DNA of 64,000 nt, from NCBI GenBank assembly GCA_014706295.1, contig JACSVZ010000004.1, forward strand, positions 9,520,465-9,584,464, in the 5' to 3' direction. Numbering within the stretch: position 1 is the stretch's first letter; each line of letters opens with the position of its first letter. Below, piece by piece: positions 49,248 through 60,600 of the stretch. The stretch is from Lycocorax pyrrhopterus obiensis. Lineage: Eukaryota; Chordata; Aves; Passeriformes; Paradisaeidae. Under the pieces are notes generated by a model that was given only the letters and a program-made list of their open reading frames with translations, was not told the origin of the DNA and ran no database searches. Position numbers and translations under genes: made by a program.

Positions 49248-49285
49248 TACTGGAAATCAACAGGAACTCTGCCTGACTTTGGTTG
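49248..49285. repeat. Short relic of old amniote repeat
   Basis: CTACTGGAAATCAACAGGAA followed by CTCTGCCTGACTTTGG resembles the GAAGTCAATGGGAGTTTTGCC and TGACTTCAATGG segments of old reptile and bird repeats. It is short and diverged. Confidence 0.35.
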
Positions 49286-49965
49286 CGTGTAAGAGCCTGA
49301 GCTGGTACTTTGGTGTGCTCTGGATACCTTTGGAAGCGCAGCCATTCGCTGTTCCAAACTGACCAGAAGTTTTGGAGCACTGCCCCAAAACAGACACCAT
49401 GTTTTACCCCAGGGGACTGCTCCATTTCCGTGGTGGGAGAAGGGATGCTAAGATAAATAGTCTGTCAATTTGTTAAGCATGAGGGATCCATAAAAATGAA
49501 AGTTATTATTGCAGCAGGAATTTTCCCACAGCAAAAACAAAACAGAAATTACTTTCATCCATAAAAATACTGCAAGTGAACCGCTTGTTTGCTTCTCACC
49601 TCTGTTAGCCTGTTTTATATAAGCCGGTGCTCTCCTTTATGAGGACTTAGGCGCGGAGCACAGGCATGTTGATCCTTGCATCCACAGAAGAGTTCTATGA
49701 GCTAAACACATGTTCCGCCATTGGCACATTACTGCTGTCCTGCCAAAACCCTCCTCCGTGCTTGGCTTCCGCAGCAGTGAGCATGGGTGGAGGAAGGAAG
49801 GAACAGCTGGGAGGCGATTATGGTTTCCTGATGCCCTGCCCCACCCATGGCACAGGTTAGCTCAGTTCTGAGTCTCAGGCAGCTGGTAGAAATCCCCGGG
49901 AGACTGTCCATTCATCCCCTGCTTTATCTCCACCCAGTACCTGGCACACATCCTCTGCAGCAGGC

Positions 49966-49967
<2 letters not shown>

Positions 49968-50000
<33 letters not shown>
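49968..50000 (+). repeat. (CTG)11 trinucleotide microsatellite
   Basis: Eleven perfect CTG units follow GGCGG. In the plus frame spanning 49847-50173 they give twelve alanines (GCG plus eleven GCT) after two glutamines. The rest of that 108-codon frame has no protein resemblance, so the alanine run is probably not translated. Uninterrupted CTG repeats are mutable. Confidence 0.95.
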
Positions 50001-53000
50001 AAGGAATTGCTTTTCCCAATTCCGTGCTCCCTCCTTCAGCTCTTTCTCTCTTTGGGATGTTGCTTGGAAGAAGAACAGACTCAGTTCTGATCTTTGGACT
50101 TCAGGACAAGTTTGATTTTAATAGGACTTGTGTGCCTGGAGTTTTATCTGGAAGCCCAGGGGGCCCCAGCTGATTTATTCTAGTTATTTGAAGGGTATGT
50201 TTCTGGAACTAATTCCAGTTAAAAAGCTGAGGTCCAAGAAGAGCAGAAAACTGTTCACTGAGGAGGGAGAGAAAATGTGCTGGGTGAAGCAGACTGAAAT
50301 TTCCAAAGAACACTGTCTACCTCTGTCCTGTTGGAAAGTTCACCTTTCCCAATGCAGAGGTTATCTTGAGCATTGAATGAAGGATAAAGTTTGTGCCATT
50401 TAAAACAGTCCTTGTATTGTCTGCCAATAATACACCCTGCCACAGAATTGTTAGCCATTTACAAGGCCAAAATCAGAATCAGTCAATTTAACAGTCTGTA
50501 ATATCCCTTTGGCTGATAAATAAAGTATTTCAATACCAACAAAGTGGTGAGACCAGTTTCACAGACTAATGCTGAACCATTTTACAGCCTAGCAGAAAGC
50601 AAAGGGAATTCTGGATCAAAGGGTGACCAGTGCTAAATCCAGGACTATAAGTTGCAGTTATCTGATGTCCTGGTGAAGGGCGAGCCACAAACAGAGCTAT
50701 TGGCTGACACCCCTGGAAAGTAGTAGTAATAATAAACATCTGGAGGGTTTGACATACTCATGGTTGCCAGTAAATGATCCCTGGCTCCGAAGCAATTCCT
50801 TTGGAGAAGCAGTTTGAGATATGGAGAATCTAAAAAGTAATTGTGTAATGGAATGATGGACAAGATCCTGATAAATCAGGACCGCTTGTGTGTTGTCATA
50901 AATAATGAACAGGGTCATAGGAAAAGGGGGAAAAAGACCCTGATCAGGTTGGAGCATTCAGGGATAGGTGTCAGCCATGGAGGGAGGAGGAAGAAGAGTC
51001 AAGTGGCAGCTCATGACTCAGGAGCACCTGTGGATGCAGCCCTTCGTTCCTCACAGGGACCAACAGCAAAACCAATGGAGTGGGCTTGTGCAGCCAGGAG
51101 GAGAAATGTTTGTTCCCACTGAGGATTTGATGCAGATTTGGTTGAGTTCGGTATGAATCTCCCAGTGACTGCTGAGAGACTGGAGTCTGGCCTGCAGAGT
51201 TGTCTGTTTACATCCCAACCTGAAAACATGAGTCCACATGCCCAAAGCAGCGCTTCACAATTCGGTGTTTACTCCCAGCCATTCTCAGACAGAGATTCCT
51301 TTTGATGAACGCCCCAATTATCTGCTTGCTGCAGCTTTCATCTAATTTTCTGTGGCTGTCACGGCTGTTGGATGTCATGAACACACTGACAGTGCTGCTG
51401 TCATATATGGAGGACACCTTGGTCTGGTTTTCTCCTTTCCTTTCCCCCCGCAGCCCCGTTTGAGGCAATCAGGGCGTGTGTGCAGATGAAATCGTTCTCG
51501 TGCACCCGCACCAGCATTATTCTCTTGCATTATAGCCTCATACCCAAGGTATTCATAACGTAATTGAGGCTGGTGGGAGCCATGCTGTACAAACCCATGG
51601 GGCTGCTTCCTTCAGGTAAACCCTGTTGACAGGCAAAAGGTTACTGCTTGTAGAGGCAAGTTCCTTGCCCCAGTGCGCATAGTGCTGCGGATACATCATC
51701 ACATTAGTCAAATGTCTGTGAAAAGGAGTCTGTCTCCAAGGTTCCAGCTGCTCCTTGCCTGCCTTTGATATTCCTGTGCTTGCACAAGGAGTTTGACCAT
51801 GTTAGCATTACGCAGGCCTCGCTCATAGGGAGCTCATTGTCTGTGTCCTTCTCCCAACAAAGCCCTAAGGTGTGGGGCTTAAGCACAGGCGTGGGATGTG
51901 CTTCCCATTCAAATAATAAATCAAAAGATATTTGCTGCCTTTTAGCTGCAGTATCAATAACCTGAAAAGATAGCTTTTAGTGAAAGGAAAAAGCAGCTCT
52001 ATGCACTGTTTGGGGCTGCAGATGAAGCAATTTAGAGCTGGATGGCCACTGCTCAAACAGTGCAGCTCATTACAGCCATAGGGGTTTCCTGTAAGGAATC
52101 CTAGATGAATACATGCCCAAGTATTCATTAAATGTCATGTAAAAATAAAAAAAACCAACCAAAAAAGGTTTGATGACACTGATGGTGTTTTCTGCATTTG
52201 CAAAAAAGTGCCACAGAGAGGTTCCAAGGTATCTTCACTATTGCAAACAGCACTTGCATTCACACAGTCCACTGCCTGGGCTTGTTTAAGAGGCATATTT
52301 TTATTTATTTTGACATGGAATTTTGCTTATTTTTCTTTTTTTTTCCCATTTTGTTTGGCTTTTTTTTGGTAATATTTAATTCTAAACAGTATTGATAAAA
52401 TTTAGTACTCGTGCTGCATTTAGTATTCTATGTCTAGATCATGCTCTAAGTAACATTATATTTAGAATTTAATGTTTTAAAGACAACTTTTTTGAGGAAA
52501 CCTTCATACTGAAAAAAGTTTTATTTGTTCCAAGTTGGAGCACAAAACATGTTTTGGAACACTGGGATTTCCCACGGGGCAGAGATCCTGTTTTCCAACC
52601 AGCTCTGGTATATGGGCTATGAAAACTCCTTCTCATTTGCCCAAAGAGGACTTGGCTCATGATCCCTTCTGAAGTTTATTCAAGGGCAAAAGATGGGGTG
52701 ATTATTGTGAAGAAATCTCATTTTGGTTCGTTCCCAGAAGACCAAAGTAAAAGCCAGCAAAGAGCTTGACGCTGTCTCACCCACCAGCTGTCATTTCGAA
52801 CCCAGATGCTCCACATCCCTTGCCAGCTTCTTGCTGGGGGAATGGGAGGAGGAAGGCAGGGCTCAAAAATAAAATAATTTAAAAAAGAAGAGAAGGAAAG
52901 TTGAATATTGTTTGCACCAACTATGATTTGATGCAAAGCGGAACATAAACAGGAGCCCTTGTTATCCACATGAGTCATGTATTCCCAACCTTATGACAAA

Positions 53001-53184
53001 CTATGTCCAGCTTTGCATATTAATGGAAGTGTGTAATGATAAATCCCTTCTAGCTTTGGGCTATGGGGATCTCTCCATTTCAGGTTTTGAGGAATTTCTA
53101 TGTGTAGATGCATATGTGGTTCCCATCACTTTGTTAACTGAACACAGAATAACGGAGTTGTCCTCGCAACATTTGGATGGTAAA

Positions 53185-53290
53185 ATGTTACCTCCACTTT
53201 AGGGATGCAAACCCAGAGACACAGAGATTTTTAAAGGCCTCATCCACAGGCTGTAGGCATTAGTGGGAATCTATTCCTTGATTTCAGTGG
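53185..53290 (+). repeat. MIR/CORE-SINE-like relic
   Basis: ATGTTACCTCCACTTTAGGG, then CAAACCCAGAGACACAGAGA, TTTTTAAAGGCCTCATCCAC and AGG follow the MIR core order CCATTTTACAGATG, AAACTGAGGCACAGAGAG, CTTGCCCAAGGTCACACAG. It is highly diverged. Confidence 0.45.
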
Positions 53291-53358
53291 CCGTGGATCA
53301 CATCCTTAGTAAGGGGACTGCTGTGATGACTCAGTGAAACTGCTCATCCAGTATTTGA

Positions 53359-53379
53359 TTTTTTTTTTTTTTTTTTTTT
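53359..53379 (+). repeat. Poly-T run, 21 T
   Basis: Twenty-one T residues lie between GA and GTCC. This is a simple repeat. Read on the minus strand it could be an A-tail, but no retroposed gene body was recognised beside it. Confidence 0.9.
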
Positions 53380-54071
53380 GTCCTGCACCAAAATGTATCT
53401 TGGTACTTATTTTCATCAGAGTATATAAAACTATGTTTTAAACTCACAGCTTTACTCTTAGTGCATTTCCTCTCACAAGAGCAGAACAATAGCTCAGGTC
53501 GTTATCTTTCAAACTTTGTCAGTTATAATACAGTGCCTAAAAACGTTGAAATATTTCAAAAATTACTAGTCTTACCATAGCTGCCCTCAAAGGCGTGGAT
53601 ATGTAAGGATAGCTCATGGTTTAGATAAAAATCAGTGTGTTCTGTCTTTATCTTTTTCTGCATATTATGGGTCTCGATGCTTTTTCAAAACCATTATTAG
53701 GTTTACTATAAATACTTGATCAAGGAATTTATATGAACATTATGCAAGAAGACAAATACTCGTTGATCCCAGCACTGGAAATTCAAATTACTTGCTTTAT
53801 GAAGTACTGTGCTACCAGTACAGCCTGCATTCAGGTCTTCAACAGAAGTGTGAAATGTGGTTCCTTGATGAAAGCTGAAGCAATCCTGGTCTTTCCCTGC
53901 TCTTTGAGCTTTGCTGTGTTTAGACGGTTGTCAGCTCTAACGCGAGTGTGAAGTGATGCACGGCGAGCTGCCCATGAGTAGTAACTGAATGCAAACCCTC
54001 CAGACTGAGCGGATTTCACCTGATACAGAGGAGTTTTAATTGTAACTAATGGGGTAAAACTGAGAAAAAGG

Positions 54072-54155
54072 CATATTTAGACTGGATGTCAGGAAAAAGT
54101 TCCTGGTGGTGAAAGCTGTTATGGTATGTTCTCCAAAGGGAAGCAGTAGTAGCTG
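54072..54155 (+). mobile_element. Old CR1 LINE fragment
   Basis: CATATTTAGACTGGATGTCA, GGAAAAAGTTCCTGGTGGTG and AAAGCTGTT, with CTCCAAAGGGAAGCAGTAG after it, follow the CR1 segment TTTAGATTGGATATTAGGAA, AAAATTTCCT and CCAAGGGAAGTGGTGGAATC. Only the middle of the 3' region is left and divergence is high. Confidence 0.6.
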
Positions 54156-54791
54156 TCTGTATAAGTTAAAAGGAATCACAAAAAATAGATTGCAAAGATG
54201 GAACTATTTTGGGGCTGATGAGGACTGGTTGGTTTGACTGCAAAGCTCATTACTAAGCTTTTTCCTCTTCAGAGTCCCACGATTCATTTTATCTTCCTGA
54301 ACATACCATAGAATTATAACTTGGTTTGGGACAATAAAACAAAATTGACAGGCCTGGAAAAAAAGTTATTTATCTGTTCCAGCATACCATGTTTATAATG
54401 TTTGTTTAGGTGACTTAAAAAAAAAAAAATCCCACATAACCTGTTTCATGATTATTTCAATTGTTCATGTGTATCAATTCATAAAAAAGGACAAACTCCT
54501 CTGTGACACTGAGACTTTGTACCACGTGTGCTTAATGTTACAGACTTGACCAAAGAGAAAGATTGTGCTTCTTCAGCTTCATGGGAACTGTGTTAGAACC
54601 CGTTTCAACTGCTGACCTCAGCACCTAAACCGTACATTTCCAGTGAGGTAACTGGTCCAGAGTGGGCCAGAATGAAGCAGTAGTGACTAAGCAGTGTTAG
54701 TGCTCACCAGTTTCCTTCTTTCATGCCCCAGATGCCTGAGGAGTGCTATAACCGTGGCTCTGACTGTGACTAATGGGCACTGTCTCTACAG

Positions 54792-54903
54792 GGTGCAAAA
54801 TAAAATGGTGAATGGCTTTGTGAAGCTGCACTGTGAACTCCTGGCTGAGACCGTGAAGGAAACGCTTCCAGAGAAAAAAGGCCCCGAAGAAAAGAAATAC
54901 TAA
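54792..54903 (+). CDS. Possible terminal coding exon (weak, unrecognised)
   Basis: An acceptor-like CTGTCTCTACAG ends at 54791, preceded by a branch-point-like GACTAAT some 20 nt upstream. The following 112 nt are open and end in TAA at 54901-54903. The frame continues upstream to 54694. The translation is lysine- and glutamate-rich at its end (TVKETLPEKKGPEEKKY), with a plausible helix before it (VKLHCELLAE). Codon use looks more gene-like than neighbouring frames. An AATAAA lies about 500 bp downstream, near 55412. I do not recognise the protein, and no other exon of the same gene was found, so chance remains the likelier explanation. Confidence 0.2.
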
Positions 54904-55563
54904 AGATGTCTTCATTAACTATGCAGATTAGTGAGTTTCCTTTTGAAAATGGAGAATCCCTGTTTTATTTCTCTTGCCATGGAAGTTAGGGACCAGTCAT
55001 TCCAGCTGGAGTTACGAGACAGCTTTAGTGGGGGCATATATTTATACAATACATAGTTCAATGATACTTGGAGTGAAGCATTTGGGGATTGTGAAGAACA
55101 AATGATATGTAGGAGTAGCAATTGATTTATCTGTGTGACTTTTCAGTGTTACATGAGAGGCCTTTCTTCAAAATCATGCACTGAAAATTGCGTTTGTCAT
55201 TCTACATTTCTAATAAGAAATACCTGATAGAAAGTAAACCCTGCTCTTTTGGAATGTCATACAATGAACTTGTTCTATCCACCCCAGCTTTTATGCCACT
55301 AATCTTACGCTTTCCATTAATATTTTCAGCCTTATTTTTCCCTTAGCTAGCACATCACCTTTTTGTCCTCCCCAGCAAATAGCAGAAGTTCAGTAATTTC
55401 TATACCAGGACAATAAAACAGACACAGTATCTTAGTTTGAGAAGTCATAAAGCTGCTCATATTGTAAGTCAAGGATTGAGATTTTTGGGCATGGCATTAG
55501 GATGTTCTGTTCTTCACTCTTCTACCACAACCACCTCACAGAGCTTTTCTGTCTCATGGAATT

Positions 55564-55601
55564 AAAAAAAAAAAAAGAAAGAAAAAAGAAAAAAGGGAGG
55601 G
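55564..55601 (+). repeat. A-rich purine tract
   Basis: A12 is followed by GAAAG, GAAAAAAG and AAAAAAGGGAGGG, all purine on the plus strand. This is a low-complexity sequence. Confidence 0.85.
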
Positions 55602-56095
55602 AACCTCTGAAAGCTGGGATCCTGTTTGCATTTGCCCAGATTTGCTGAGGCATATGGGAACATACATTGACTGTGCAAGAACTGAATGTCCTTGTGACTC
55701 TGTCCCTGGGGGACCGTGGTGAGACTCCTGGTAACATTGCAAATCAGGATCTATGGAGCAAAATGCTGGATTTTGTCTTAGCACTATTAAAAGAAATAAC
55801 ATTTTAATGATATGTGCTATTGGCGTAATCCTTCCAAAATGGACAATGATTTATATATTTCATGTGAGGACAGGATTCCTAAGGGGATGACTCATTGTTT
55901 TAGTCTGGAATAATTCCAGTGGGAACCTTTTTCAGAACTGGTTGATACATACCTTACATGGTCTTAGTTTGGGATTTTTTTTGTCTTTCATTTTGTCTGA
56001 TACGTGTGCTTGGCCTATTAAAATTAAACTGTCTCTTTCCCTTCCGAGTCAAATCCAGTTCGTATTTACCAAGACCTTATATGGAGAGGGGAGTG

Positions 56096-56102
<7 letters not shown>

Positions 56103-56140
<38 letters not shown>
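56103..56140 (+). repeat. (AT)19 microsatellite
   Basis: Thirty-eight bases of perfect AT alternation follow GTGTGTGTAC and precede an A-rich stretch with further TATACATA and TATGTATGTACATATA-type alternation to about 56187. It is likely polymorphic. Minus- and plus-strand frames through it (Tyr-Ile repeats) are artefacts. Confidence 0.95.
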
Positions 56141-56144
<4 letters not shown>

Positions 56145-56639
56145 AAATACATGTATACATAATGTATTTATGTATGTACATATACAAATACGGGGAGAAA
56201 AAAGAGCTGGATCTATTGCAAAGGCAGCGTTTATTTTTTAGTAAAGGGGTGAATTTTGCTATAAGCACATCTTTTCATGTCTTAGTTTGACCCAAAGACA
56301 ACAATTACCAGCATAACTGCTTCCATTTATAGGAATAATTCCATACTGTAGATTGTGGGACTACACGGATGCTGTGGCCTCTGAACACTGAATTAACAGC
56401 CAGTGGAAGCAGTACAGACTTGGATCATCTGATCTGGGAACAGACTGTCTTCGCTCACACTCCTGCTCTTGGTGGCACGTTTTGTCCCCTTTTTAAATTG
56501 ATGTTGCCACTGTTGCGGATCAGTGCAGTCAAGAGAGCTCTGTAGCATGGACGATAAGGAGCTGGGAAGCAGAGCTGCCCTGGGGAGTCCTCTAAAGTGT
56601 TCCAGTTAACGGCCTACTGCATCAAGGATTTGAGGTCAT

Positions 56640-57440
56640 CTCCATTAGTTACTCTTTCTGAAAACAGGTCAAACATTTGCCTTTCTTCAGTCATTGGGGA
56701 CGTCCCTTTGTCTCCATAATTTTCCATCAACAGTAAGAGACTGTCCTTGCCATGCCACCAGTGGTGTCTGCACTCTTGCCTCCATCCCTTCTGGTAGCAG
56801 GGACTTACAAGGGTCAGGATTTCTTAAGAGATCCCTGACTTTGCTTTGACTGCTTAGAACTTCTTCTGTCCTTGAGCCTTATTTGCGAGCGAGAAGGTTG
56901 GATAGACTTTGCTGGTGAAACCTGAGGCATAGAAAACATTGTGCACCTCAGCCTTACCTGGGTGTGCCGTTGTAAAGTTCCCCCACCCCTTTTGACAGCA
57001 GAACCACTTGCTTTTTTTTCTTCTGCCGTTGAGGTGATTCTAGAAGCTCTTGTAGTTCTTAACATGCCAGTTTGGACTCTTTGGCTTTGCTAAAAGCATC
57101 CTTTTGTGCCTGAGCAATGTTTCTGTGTTTGTCCTTTGTAGCCTGTCCTTGCCTCTATCATCTGTTTATGGCTTTTTGCACTGGAACTCTTGTCAGGATT
57201 TCCCAGTTTAGCCAAGCTGCTCTGCTGGTATGCAGCCTTGCTTCCCTAAGCACGGGGGTGGAGCTTTCTTGTGCTGAGAAGAACATGACCCTGAAGACAA
57301 CCTCAGTCTTTGAGAGCCCACAGGATGCCACCCACCAGTGCCCTATAACAGACATCATCTGCTTTCCTGAAGTTCGGGGTCTGTGCTCTGCTACTCGCCT
57401 TCCTCGTGTTCTTGGGATCTTGAATTCTGCTATATATTAG
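56640..57440 (-). pseudogene. Decayed CR1 LINE ORF2 fragment (endonuclease end to start of reverse transcriptase)
   Basis: Read on the minus strand in broken frames, the translation keeps landmarks of CR1-type ORF2 in order. Near 57420-57360 it has AEFKIPRTRGRRVAEHRPR, like the VEFKILRGRRRAESRT segment after the endonuclease domain. At about 57230 AAWLNWEIL matches the PAWMNKELL block. Near 56950-56880 PGKAEVHNVFYASGFTSKV matches KAEVLNDFFASVFTSK. Near 56790 EGMEARVQ matches DGMHPRVL, and near 56690 DVPND, a stop, then RKANV matches VPEDWRKANVTP. There are multiple stops and frameshifts, and it is neither full-length nor functional. The catalytic reverse-transcriptase blocks are absent. The alignment to family consensus is from memory, so limits are approximate. 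Confidence 0.75.
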
Positions 57441-57561
57441 TGAAAGCCGAAGGTCATTCTTTTGCATGTGGGCCAAAATAGTTAAATTTCAATTAAAAAA
57501 TTTTAAATATCCACTGCAGATGTCAGGTTTTTGTACTAAGTTCTTCTTATGCATCACGTTA

Positions 57562-57630
57562 CACTGGTGGTGCTGGGTTAATGGTGGGACTTGATCTTAC
57601 AGGTCTCCTCCAACCTTGATGATTCTATGA
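57562..57630 (+). mobile_element. CR1 LINE, last ~70 bp of the 3' end
   Basis: GGTGGTGCTGGGTTAATGGT, GGGACTTGATCTTACAGGTC, TCCTCCAACC and TTGATGATTCTATGA are the extreme 3' end of CR1, with the terminal ATTCTATGA present. It lies about 120 bp from the ORF2 relic but in the opposite orientation, so it is a separate insertion or an inverted piece. Confidence 0.88.
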
Positions 57631-60600
57631 CCATGGAAAACAGTGACTGAGGAAGAGAAATGTTAAGAATCCATTCCAAAAGACACAGAGAAAATGGTGA
57701 TGTCAGTCAACCAGCCCTAACTATAAAAAGATTTCCAGTCTTGGGAACCAAAGTCTCAAGACAACAGGTTACGAGATTTCACACTACATAATTCAAGTTT
57801 AGAAGGTTTCATCATCATCAGGTCTGTATGAGAACCCCAGCCCTGATTTGGTTATGAAACCAAACCCCAAACCACTGGCTAAACCTAATTTAGATCTGGA
57901 TCTGAGCACCCACTTCCTTTTCCTCATTTCCAATCAAAACAGGTTTCAGTTTTGGTTGGTTTGAATTCTTGGTGAAATCTCTTGTTGGTTATTGTTAACT
58001 TTTTCTCCCATCACTATCTGTGATCTCAAAAAAAACCCAAAACAAACAAATAAAAATATCAGACCCAAAAACAATTCCCCCTCCTCTTCACAGGCCACAT
58101 GTTTCTAGTAACCAAAACCACTGTCAACAAATGAAAGTATGACAAAACAGTGGTGGTTTCCTAGCCCTTGTTTTTATAGTTATTAATTATATTTGGTTTT
58201 GGTCCTAAAATGAGATGTAAATATTTCATAAATCAGGTGAATTTGTTGTTTTTATAATTACATTTTATTGGATAAATGACAGAGTATATTTAAGTGGGCA
58301 TAGATTCTACCCAAATATTTTTAGCTGTTGTGTTAGCAGTCTTTTGCAGATGTGTTTATTAAATCTGGCACACAGATAAGGATTCAAAACTCCTTCTTCC
58401 CTCCAAGTACTATGTCTTAAAAAGCAAATCTTGGGACAACTAACACACATCTGACTTAAGGCTCAGTTTTGGGTATAAATCCTAATGACTTCATTTAAAT
58501 GAGTAGAAGAACTGGACAGTCAATATAGAAACAGATTTATTGATCTTGGTCATGTTTGTATACCCTTATGGAAATTTCAGAATGCTGATAAAATGAATTG
58601 AAAGCCAAGTCCAACTGGGATTCTGTCTCTGATCTTACTGCTGCCAAGCACCTCTGTTTTTAGACATTTCTACCTGTCTCAAATGAGCACCTATCATGAA
58701 CTTCTTAGAAAAAGCATGTGTGCTTTTTCTTCCTTTGTTTTACATGTTCGTGCAAATAAACCGAATAATTGGCAACTAAAAAATTCTGGTTTCTTTTATT
58801 GTGGTGTTCCCTTTGGAAACAGTAGCATGGATGCTCTAGAATTAGTCAGCCCCTTAGACTGACATGTCTGGAATACCCACAAAGTGCTCTATTTGAACAC
58901 ACTTGTTTAAGAATTAGTAGCACACTGGCAAGGAACAAAAATCTATCCTGAACTGCAGATATAGGTGGGTAAGGTACATAATGTAACACACCAGAGGAAA
59001 ACATGTGGAAACCCAGAGCGCCAATCTGTTTATGGGATTAAACAGATTTGGACCCTGTCTCTTCCCAAAACAGGTGTAAGAAGCTGGTAAGATAGGGCCA
59101 AAGTTTTATCTTTTTCACTGTGGGGAATGAGGGACTCTGGGCTAGGACAACAATAAAGTATTAGTCTGTGGTGTGAGGATATAATAATGATTGGAAGTGG
59201 AGAGAGGAATCTGGAAGTCCTGGTGTTTCTTAGTGGGGTGCAGCTTAACCACCTCCCTTTGCCTCCTAACACACCATTTAACCCTCTCACAACAGTCTTA
59301 GCGTGAAATGTTAAAATTTTATTATTCAGGACAGAGGAAGCAGCTGTTTCTTTGGGCTCCGTTCTGACTTGTGTTTTGAGAGAGCCATCCTTTAGCTTGG
59401 TGGAATTTGGTGAGCAAAGCCAGAGCCCACGCAGGGCTGCCGGGCTCTGCTGCTCGGATGGAGGCACCGAACGCGCGGAGCCTGCGATTTGTTTTACGTG
59501 ACAAATTCGCCAGCACTAGAAAGCATTTCTTAAAAATTATGATTTTTAGAGAGTCAGACAGTGTTTACATACACAATACTAGTCTGTATGCAGACAGAGG
59601 CTGGCATTATGCCAAATGCCTACAAATTCAGCACCGCATCCTCAGCTGGTACGTATCACTGTAGCTCCATTGACTTCAATGAACTGCGCCAGTTTACATT
59701 AACTGAGGAGCTGTTGCATTATGTGGAACCATTTCTTTTTTCTCCCTTCCTTTTATTTCTTTCCTTTTTTTTTTTTGGATGAAAAGCATGGAAATGTCAT
59801 TCTTGTTAGCTCACAGGAGCCCTTATTTGGGAGACCTTCCTCTTCTCCTTTGACAGTCTTTCTTTTCTCTTTAGATTATTTCTATTTCTATCAAATTTAA
59901 GATATATTCACACTAGTTTTCTGAAGGTAGTATGCTAGCAGTGCCTTATGCTTCTTGACCTATCCCTGAGGTACTCACATAGAATTTTTTAAGTTAAAAT
60001 ATCAGAGCTGTAGGGTAATAATTCCTTACCCTGTGATTAAAATATGCATTGTATCATTGAAGTGGTATCCCTTTCACATTGCTGTGATACATAAGCATGT
60101 CCCACAAAAGAGCAGTCAGATGAATATTTTTGGTCATTTCCCAGGAGCTCGTGGAAGCAGTGGCTGAAGGGAGACTGCTGACCAAAAGCAGCCAAAAAAG
60201 AATCTTCTCCTAAATTTAAACTCTCTCAAGGCAATATATAATAAAATGAAAGCTGGCTCAGGCTATGATGCTGTTGGCTGAAGTGGGTAATGAGGTCTGC
60301 AATCAGCGTTGTCATACAGTGCTTTGGCCCAGAAAATGTACATTTATATGTGTAGCTTCCACGTGTCCTTCCGTGTGAGAACAAGCCCAACCTGTGTAAA
60401 CATTTCCTTTACATAAACATATGTTCACATGTCCATTCAATGTCCAGCGAGTCTCACAAAAGTGAGAATCTTTCCTTTCCTGAACAGATTGAAGTGTTCT
60501 AATCTAGTAACTGGTGTGTAATTGCTTGAGGGATGTTTCATATTGTTTTTGAATTCCTTCTTAAAATCTTCTCTGAACTCTAAGGATCCCTTTCCATAAG

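Larger units (their letters stand above)
46386..53184. other. Mostly unique non-coding DNA
   Basis: No gene was recognised. The plus frame 47211-47711 (166 codons) lacks any domain and is within chance range. Other structures are an A14 run at 48200-48213, a repeat relic at 49248-49285 and the CTG repeat at 49968-50000. Small frames in 50.6-51.5 kb overlap on both strands and are not convincing. Confidence 0.5.
54156..56639. other. Unique non-coding DNA with simple repeats and one exon-like interval
   Basis: Beyond the entries at 54792-54903, 55564-55601 and 56103-56140 nothing was recognised. An A13 run lies at 54417-54429. Confidence 0.5.

Noticed and set aside
49847..50173. 108-codon frame with polyalanine as a protein-coding gene
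   Set aside because: The alanine run comes from the CTG microsatellite. The rest shows no protein features.
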